Below, piece after piece: positions 60,063 to 64,000 of a DNA stretch of 64,000 nt. Within the stretch, counting starts at the first letter, position 1; each line of letters opens with the position of its first letter. This DNA comes from Novilysobacter selenitireducens. GTDB taxonomy: Bacteria > Pseudomonadota > Gammaproteobacteria > Xanthomonadales > Xanthomonadaceae. The DNA lies in assembly GCF_020026895.1 (NCBI RefSeq), contig NZ_JAINZW010000001.1:434001-498000 (forward strand), written 5' to 3'. Made by a program: the position numbers and the translations under genes. Under the pieces are notes generated by a model, which saw only the letters and a program-made list of their open reading frames with translations, made no database searches and was not told the origin of the DNA.

Positions 60063-61667
60063 ATGAGTTCCACACCCGGTTCGATCGCCCCGGAAGACAA
60101 GACCTTCCTCGGCCACCCGCGCGGCCTGTACATGCTGTTCTTCGCCGAAATGTGGGAGCGCTTCTCCTACTACGGCATGCGCGCGCTGCTGGTGCTGTAC
60201 CTGACCAAGCACTGGCTGTTCTCCGACGGCGATGCCTCGATGGTCTACGGCGCGTACACCGCGCTGGTCTACATCACGCCGGTAATCGGCGGGTATCTGG
60301 CCGACAAGTACCTGGGACAACGCAAGGCCGTGCTCTACGGCGCGGTCCTACTGACGTTCGGCCACTTCCTGATGGGCTTCGAAGGCGAGGGCGGACAGGG
60401 CAGTCCGGCGCTGGATGCCTTCTGGCTGGCGCTGGCCTTCATCATCGTCGGCTCGGGCTTCCTGAAGGCCAACATCTCGGTGATGGTCGGCCAGCTGTAC
60501 CCGCGCACCGACGTGCGCCGCGACGGCGCGTACACGATCTTCTACATGGGCATCAACCTGGGCGCGTTCCTGGGTTCGCTGCTGTGCGGCTGGCTGGGCG
60601 AGACCTACGGCTGGAAGTACGGCTTCGGCGCCGCCGGTTTCGGCATGCTGCTGGGCCTGGTCGTGTTCGTCATCGGCAAGCCGCTGCTGCTGGGCAACGG
60701 CGAGTCCACCAACCCCACGCGCCTGCGCGACCGGGTAATGGGCCTGCCCTTCGAGTGGCTGCTGTACCTGGTCGGCATCGCGATGGTCGTCGTGTGCTGG
60801 TGGATGGTGCAGAACCAGGCCGTGGTCGGCTGGGCGCTGGGCGTCACCGGCGTGATCCTGCTGGCGTACGTCGCGTTCATCGCCGTTACGCGGCTTGACG
60901 CGCATGCCCGCAACCGCATCTTCGCCGCGATGATCCTGATGATCGGCTCGGTGCTGTTCTGGGCGCTGTTCGAGCAGGCCGGTTCGTCGCTCAACCTGTA
61001 CACCGACCGCTACGTCAACCGTGAAATGCTCGGTTGGGAAGTGCCGGCGTCGATGTTCCAGTCGATCAACGCGCTGTACATCATCCTGCTGGCGCCGGTG
61101 TTCGCCTGGCTGTGGACGACGCTGGGCCGCCGCGGCCTGGAGCCCTCCGCCCCGGCCAAGTTCGGCCTCGGCATGATCCAGCTGGGCCTGGGCTTCCTGG
61201 TGCTGGTGGCCGGTGCGGCCGCCGTTGCCAGCGGCAGCCTGACCCCGGTGCTCTTCATCTTCCTGATCTACCTGCTGCACACGATGGGCGAGCTGTGCCT
61301 GTCGCCGGTCGGCCTGTCGGCGATGAACCGCCTGGCGCCGGCGCACATGGCCAGCCTGATCATGGGCTGCTGGTTCTTCGCCTCGGCCACCGGCAACTTC
61401 GTCGCCGGCCTGATCGCCGCGGCGACCGGCTCGGAAGCGGCTTCGGGTGCGGATGCCGCGCAGGACGTCGTGCTGGACGTGTATTCCAACATCGGTTGGA
61501 TTGCCGTGGCCGTCGGCGTCGGCTTCGTGGTGATTTCGCCGCTGATCAAGCGCCTGATGCACCTGGAGACGTTGAAGGACGACGACCACGTGCTGGCGGG
61601 CGAGGCCGAGCTGGCCGAGCCGCAGGCCACCGGCCTGAACACGGCGAACGAGCGCAAGGACTACTGA
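60063..61667 (+). CDS. POT family di/tripeptide:H+ symporter
   Basis: 534 aa with about fourteen membrane segments. The POT signature FFAEMWERFSYYGMRALLVLYL is at about residues 26-47 (ExxER with YYG), PTR motif GGYLADKYLGQRKAVL near 75, and FYMGINLGAFLGSLLCGWLGETYGW near 160. It imports small peptides with protons. Short acidic tail. AGGAG precedes the ATG at 60063. A strong terminator follows. Confidence 0.95.
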   Translation: MSSTPGSIAPEDKTFLGHPRGLYMLFFAEMWERFSYYGMRALLVLYLTKHWLFSDGDASMVYGAYTALVYITPVIGGYLADKYLGQRKAVLYGAVLLTFGHFLMGFEGEGGQGSPALDAFWLALAFIIVGSGFLKANISVMVGQLYPRTDVRRDGAYTIFYMGINLGAFLGSLLCGWLGETYGWKYGFGAAGFGMLLGLVVFVIGKPLLLGNGESTNPTRLRDRVMGLPFEWLLYLVGIAMVVVCWWMVQNQAVVGWALGVTGVILLAYVAFIAVTRLDAHARNRIFAAMILMIGSVLFWALFEQAGSSLNLYTDRYVNREMLGWEVPASMFQSINALYIILLAPVFAWLWTTLGRRGLEPSAPAKFGLGMIQLGLGFLVLVAGAAAVASGSLTPVLFIFLIYLLHTMGELCLSPVGLSAMNRLAPAHMASLIMGCWFFASATGNFVAGLIAAATGSEAASGADAAQDVVLDVYSNIGWIAVAVGVGFVVISPLIKRLMHLETLKDDDHVLAGEAELAEPQATGLNTANERKDY

Positions 61668-61688
61668 CGGTCCTGCTTAGGTAAACGG

Positions 61689-61719
61689 AAACGGCGGCCT
61701 CGGCCGCCGTTTTCTTTTT
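61689..61719 (+). terminator. Rho-independent terminator after POT gene
   Basis: Stem AAACGGCGGCC / GGCCGCCGTTT with a TC loop and TTCTTTTT, 22 bases after the stop. Confidence 0.93.
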
Positions 61720-61789
61720 GGAGTCCGCTACCCGGTCGTGCGGCGCGCATCGCGACGCGCCGGTGGCGGCGCAACCCGATCGGACGCGC

Positions 61790-62266
61790 TCAGAACGCCT
61801 GCGCTTCCGCCTTCAGCTCCAGCTCGTCCAGCCGGTCCAGCAGGCGGAACAGCAGTGCGCGTTCGTCCGCGTCAAAGCCATCCAGCAGCCGCGCCTCGAA
61901 CGCCAGCGCATGCGGCGCCACCTCGTCGTAGATGGCGTAGCCCGCGCGCGACAGCCGCAGCACCGAACGCCGCCGGTCGTCGTCGTGCGTCTCGCGCCGC
62001 AGCTGGCCGGCGTCGACCAGCCGGGCGACGGCGCGGCTCACGGCCACCTTGTCCATCGCCGTGCGCTGCGCAACCTCGCCGGCCGACAGGTCCGGGTAGC
62101 GGCCCAGCACGGCCATCACCCGCCACTCGGTCACGCCCAGCCCGAAGCGCTCGGAATACACGCGCGCGATCGCGCTGCTGACGCGGTTGGACAGCACCGA
62201 CAGCCGGTAGGGCAAGAAGTGTTCGAGGTCGAGCTCGGCATGCGGCCGGTCGTCGCGACGGTTCAT
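61790..62266 (-). CDS. MarR family regulator divergent from hppD
   Basis: 158 aa winged helix. FLPYRLSVLSNRVSSAIARVYSERFGLGVTEWRVMAVLGRYP is the dimer and first helices, SAGEVAQRTAMDKVAVSRAVARLVDAG the recognition helix, and HDDDRRRSVLRLSRAG the wing. It is divergent from hppD and a palindrome lies between the two, so it probably represses tyrosine catabolism and itself. The inducer may be homogentisate or hydroxyphenylpyruvate; this is inference from context. Confidence 0.93.
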   Translation of the reverse strand: MNRRDDRPHAELDLEHFLPYRLSVLSNRVSSAIARVYSERFGLGVTEWRVMAVLGRYPDLSAGEVAQRTAMDKVAVSRAVARLVDAGQLRRETHDDDRRRSVLRLSRAGYAIYDEVAPHALAFEARLLDGFDADERALLFRLLDRLDELELKAEAQAF

Positions 62267-62285
62267 GTTGCGCTGTGCCTTGCCT

Positions 62286-62305
62286 ATGGTTTCATGTGAA
62301 ACTAT
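62286..62305. promoter_or_regulatory. Candidate MarR operator in the marR-hppD gap
   Basis: GTTTCATGTGAAAC is a perfect 14-bp palindrome at 62289-62302, extended to 20 bases with one mismatch pair. It lies 23 bases before the marR start and 71 before hppD. TATAAC at about 62303-62308 may be the hppD -10 element, so a bound repressor would block it. Confidence 0.7.
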
Positions 62306-62372
62306 AACCTCTCAGGCAGGCCCCGCGACCGCGCGCGGCCGGCCCCGGCCACGCTTCACGCAGGAGTCCCCC

Positions 62373-63479
62373 ATGAGCGCACAGTCCGCAGCCCAAGCCC
62401 CGAACCTCGGCATGCAGGTCACCACCTTCGAGAACCCGCTGGGGATCGACGGCTTCGAGTTCGTCGAGTTCGCCGCGCCGGAAGGCCAGCAGCAGCTGCT
62501 GCACGACTACTTCCGCAACATGGGCTTCACTGCGGTCCTGCGCCACAAGACGCGGCCGATCACCGTCTACCGTCAGGGCAGCGTCAACTTCCTCGTGAAC
62601 GAGGACCCCGACAGCTTCGCCGCCGACTTCGCCAAGGCCCACGGCCCCAGCGCGTGCGGCTTCGCGATCCGCTTCAAGGAGTCGTCCGACACCGTCTGCA
62701 AGACCGTGCTGGGCAACGGCGGCGAGGCCATCGACCACAAGCCGCAGAGCAAGGCGATCGACGCGCCGGTGGTCAAGGGCATCGGCGACTGCATGCTGTA
62801 CCTGGTCGACCGCTACGGCGACAAGGGCACGCCCTACGGCGACTTCGAGCCGATCGAGGGCGCCGACCAGAACCCGACCGGGTTCGGCCTGACCTTCATC
62901 GACCACCTCACGCACAACCTCTACTTCGGCAACATGCAGAAGTGGTCGGACTACTACGAGCGCCTCTTCAACTTCCGCGAGATCCGCTACTTCGACATCA
63001 AGGGAGCCAAGACCGGCCTGGTGTCCAAGGCGATGACCGCGCCGGACGGCATCGTGCGCATCCCGCTCAACGAGTCCAACGACCCCAAGAGCCAGATCAA
63101 CGAGTACCTCGACGCCTACAAGGGCGAGGGCATCCAGCACATCGCCTGCTTCACCGACGACATCTACGGCACGGTCGAGGCCATGCGCGAGCGGGGCATC
63201 GAGTTCCTAGATACCCCCGACACCTACTTCGACGTGATTGACCAGCGCGTGCCCAACCACGGCGAGGACGTCGCGCGGCTTGCGCGCAACAAGATCCTGA
63301 TCGACGCCGACCCGGAGACCAAGCAGCGCAAGCTGCTGCAGATCTTCACCCAGAACGCAATCGGCCCGATCTTCTTTGAGATCATCCAGCGCAAGGGCAA
63401 CGAAGGCTTCGGCGAAGGCAACTTCCAGGCGCTGTTCGAGAGCATCGAGCGCGACCAGATGAAGCGCGGGGTTCTGTAA
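62373..63479 (+). CDS. hppD: 4-hydroxyphenylpyruvate dioxygenase
   Basis: 368 aa. Converts 4-hydroxyphenylpyruvate to homogentisate with non-heme iron. Two VOC-like halves; the iron ligands fall in FIDHLTHNL, GIQHIACF and GPIFFEIIQR in the C-terminal half. The length is normal. AGGAG precedes the ATG at 62373; the frame is open 36 codons upstream but without homology. The next pathway gene, hmgA, begins at 63968, with a DUF559 unit inserted between. Confidence 0.97.
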   Translation: MSAQSAAQAPNLGMQVTTFENPLGIDGFEFVEFAAPEGQQQLLHDYFRNMGFTAVLRHKTRPITVYRQGSVNFLVNEDPDSFAADFAKAHGPSACGFAIRFKESSDTVCKTVLGNGGEAIDHKPQSKAIDAPVVKGIGDCMLYLVDRYGDKGTPYGDFEPIEGADQNPTGFGLTFIDHLTHNLYFGNMQKWSDYYERLFNFREIRYFDIKGAKTGLVSKAMTAPDGIVRIPLNESNDPKSQINEYLDAYKGEGIQHIACFTDDIYGTVEAMRERGIEFLDTPDTYFDVIDQRVPNHGEDVARLARNKILIDADPETKQRKLLQIFTQNAIGPIFFEIIQRKGNEGFGEGNFQALFESIERDQMKRGVL

Positions 63480-63509
63480 GCGCGTCGGATTGCCGATGCA
63501 GTGGTTGCT

Positions 63510-63553
63510 AGCCCCTCTCCCCACGGGAGAGGGGTTGGGGAGAGGGGCCGAGG
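63510..63553. repeat. 44-bp inverted repeat, left arm, before DUF559 gene
   Basis: Matches the reverse complement of 63906-63949 at 41 of 44 positions. It contains its own hairpin CCCCTCTCCC..GGGAGAGGGG. The DUF559 ATG begins 2 bases after it, so it bounds the gene exactly. The remainder of the gap after hppD holds nothing else. Confidence 0.92.
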
Positions 63554-63554
63554 C

Positions 63555-63953
63555 ATGGACGCACGCACACGGGCCGCGTTGCCTACCCTGACCCTGGACA
63601 ATGCACGCCAGCTGCGTCGGGGGATGACCGACGCCGAGCGGGCGCTCTGGTGCCACCTTCGCGCCGGTCGGCTGGATGGCCTTAAGTTTCGCAGGCAGCA
63701 CCCGATCCCGCCGTATGTCGTCGACTTCTACTGCGATGCCGCGCGGCTGGTGATCGAGCTTGACGGATCGCAGCACACTCAAGAACGCGACCTGCATCGA
63801 ACACGATTTCTCGAGTCGAAGGGACTGACGGTGTTGCGCTTCTGGAACGACGACGCATTGCTGCATACGCAAGCCGTTCTCGACGCGGTCTGGAACATCG
63901 TCGGACCTCGGCCCCTCACCCCAACCCCTCTCCCGGTGGGAGAGGGGCTTTAG
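63555..63953 (+). CDS. DUF559 family protein (PD-(D/E)XK-like nuclease fold)
   Basis: 132 aa. RRGMTDAERALWCHLRAGRLDGLKFRRQHPI is the typical DUF559 start. A putative nuclease site is Asp57 in PYVVDFYC followed by Glu68-Leu-Asp70 in VIELDGSQH, as in the very-short-patch-repair/PD-(D/E)XK fold. The last 15 residues (PRPLTPTPLPVGEGL) are encoded by the right inverted repeat, and the frame is also open through the left repeat to 63501. The gene is flanked by 44-bp inverted repeats and sits between hppD and hmgA. Its function is not known; see findings. Confidence 0.88.
   Translation: MDARTRAALPTLTLDNARQLRRGMTDAERALWCHLRAGRLDGLKFRRQHPIPPYVVDFYCDAARLVIELDGSQHTQERDLHRTRFLESKGLTVLRFWNDDALLHTQAVLDAVWNIVGPRPLTPTPLPVGEGL
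63906..63949. repeat. 44-bp inverted repeat, right arm, after DUF559 gene
   Basis: Inverted relative to 63510-63553 (41/44). It overlaps the last codons of the DUF559 gene, whose TAG stop is at 63951. No direct target duplication is visible outside the arms (left TTGCT, right TTAGA). Confidence 0.92.
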
Positions 63954-63967
63954 ACAAAGGCACTGCC

Positions 63968-64000
63968 ATGGGTATCGTCTCCAACGGCTACCAATCCGGC
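63968..64000 (+). CDS. hmgA: Homogentisate 1,2-dioxygenase, start only (runs off right edge)
   Basis: Only the first 11 codons are in the window: MGIVSNGYQSG. NGYQSG agrees with the beginning of homogentisate dioxygenases, which continue FGNEF. With hppD upstream, this is the expected next step of tyrosine breakdown (homogentisate to maleylacetoacetate). AAAGG precedes the ATG. The call depends mostly on context. Confidence 0.65.
   Translation, partial: MGIVSNGYQSG

Overview
The window reads as chromosomal DNA of a high-GC gammaproteobacterium in the Lysobacteraceae (Xanthomonadaceae): Lysobacter, Luteimonas or a close relative. This is inferred from about 70% GC with dense, short-spaced operons; from the birA-coaX-SPOR-tRNA-Thr order; from the pairing of the kynurenine and homogentisate pathways; and from palindromic repeats typical of the family (TAGGAGCG..CGCTCCTA, TTCCCGCGAAGGCGGGAA, CCCTCTCCC..GGGAGAGGG). 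No plasmid, prophage, rRNA or CRISPR signature was seen. Every gene call rests on reading the sequence; no database search was run.

Layout. 1-1140: N-terminal part of a possible secreted lysozyme-like protein that runs off the left edge. 1160-11110: envelope and stress genes (lipoprotein, CPBP protease, MarR regulator, DUF885 peptidase, BCCT transporter, msrB, S9 peptidase, DUF1203, FMN reductase). 11230-16010: repeats, then a LytS/LytT-type two-component pair, a DUF5671 gene pair and a membrane-anchored LytTR regulator. 16230-23040: acyltransferase, L,D-transpeptidase, TonB-like protein, a PPOX protein with a histone H1-like tail, an MFS transporter and a frameshifted exoD. 23090-28980: SDR, DUF6630, an M29-like lipoprotein, then a YciI/DGPF-VOC-ECF42 sigma module. 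29021-34169: a 5-kb block bracketed by 163-bp inverted repeats, holding a glycosyltransferase, trmO, an ABC exporter and small conserved genes. 34325-40254: DUF4031, VOC, intact exoD, EF-hand protein, degenerate HD-GYP protein, cold-shock protein, diguanylate cyclase. 40300-44422: plsY-birA-coaX-SPOR, tRNA-Thr, arginase. 44608-49181: entericidin, CsbD, trpS, GAF-GGDEF cyclase. 49399-56886: 2-oxoacid dehydrogenase E1alpha-E1beta-E2 operon and a large secreted nuclease. 57118-64000: kynA, AbgT and POT transporters, then a MarR/hppD divergon, a DUF559 unit and the start of hmgA.

How the genes work together. Aromatic and other amino-acid breakdown recurs on the right: tryptophan dioxygenase, hppD with hmgA, arginase, a 2-oxoacid dehydrogenase and a di/tripeptide importer, with secreted peptidases on the left. 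This suits a peptide-degrading predatory or saprophytic lifestyle. Cyclic-di-GMP signalling is represented by two GGDEF proteins and one probably inactive HD-GYP protein.

Most unusual items: a DUF559 (PD-(D/E)XK-like) gene bracketed by 44-bp inverted repeats between hppD and hmgA; a related palindrome read through inside the E2 linker; the 163-bp inverted repeats at 29 and 34 kb; the PPOX-histone-tail fusion; and the frameshifted exoD beside an intact paralogue.
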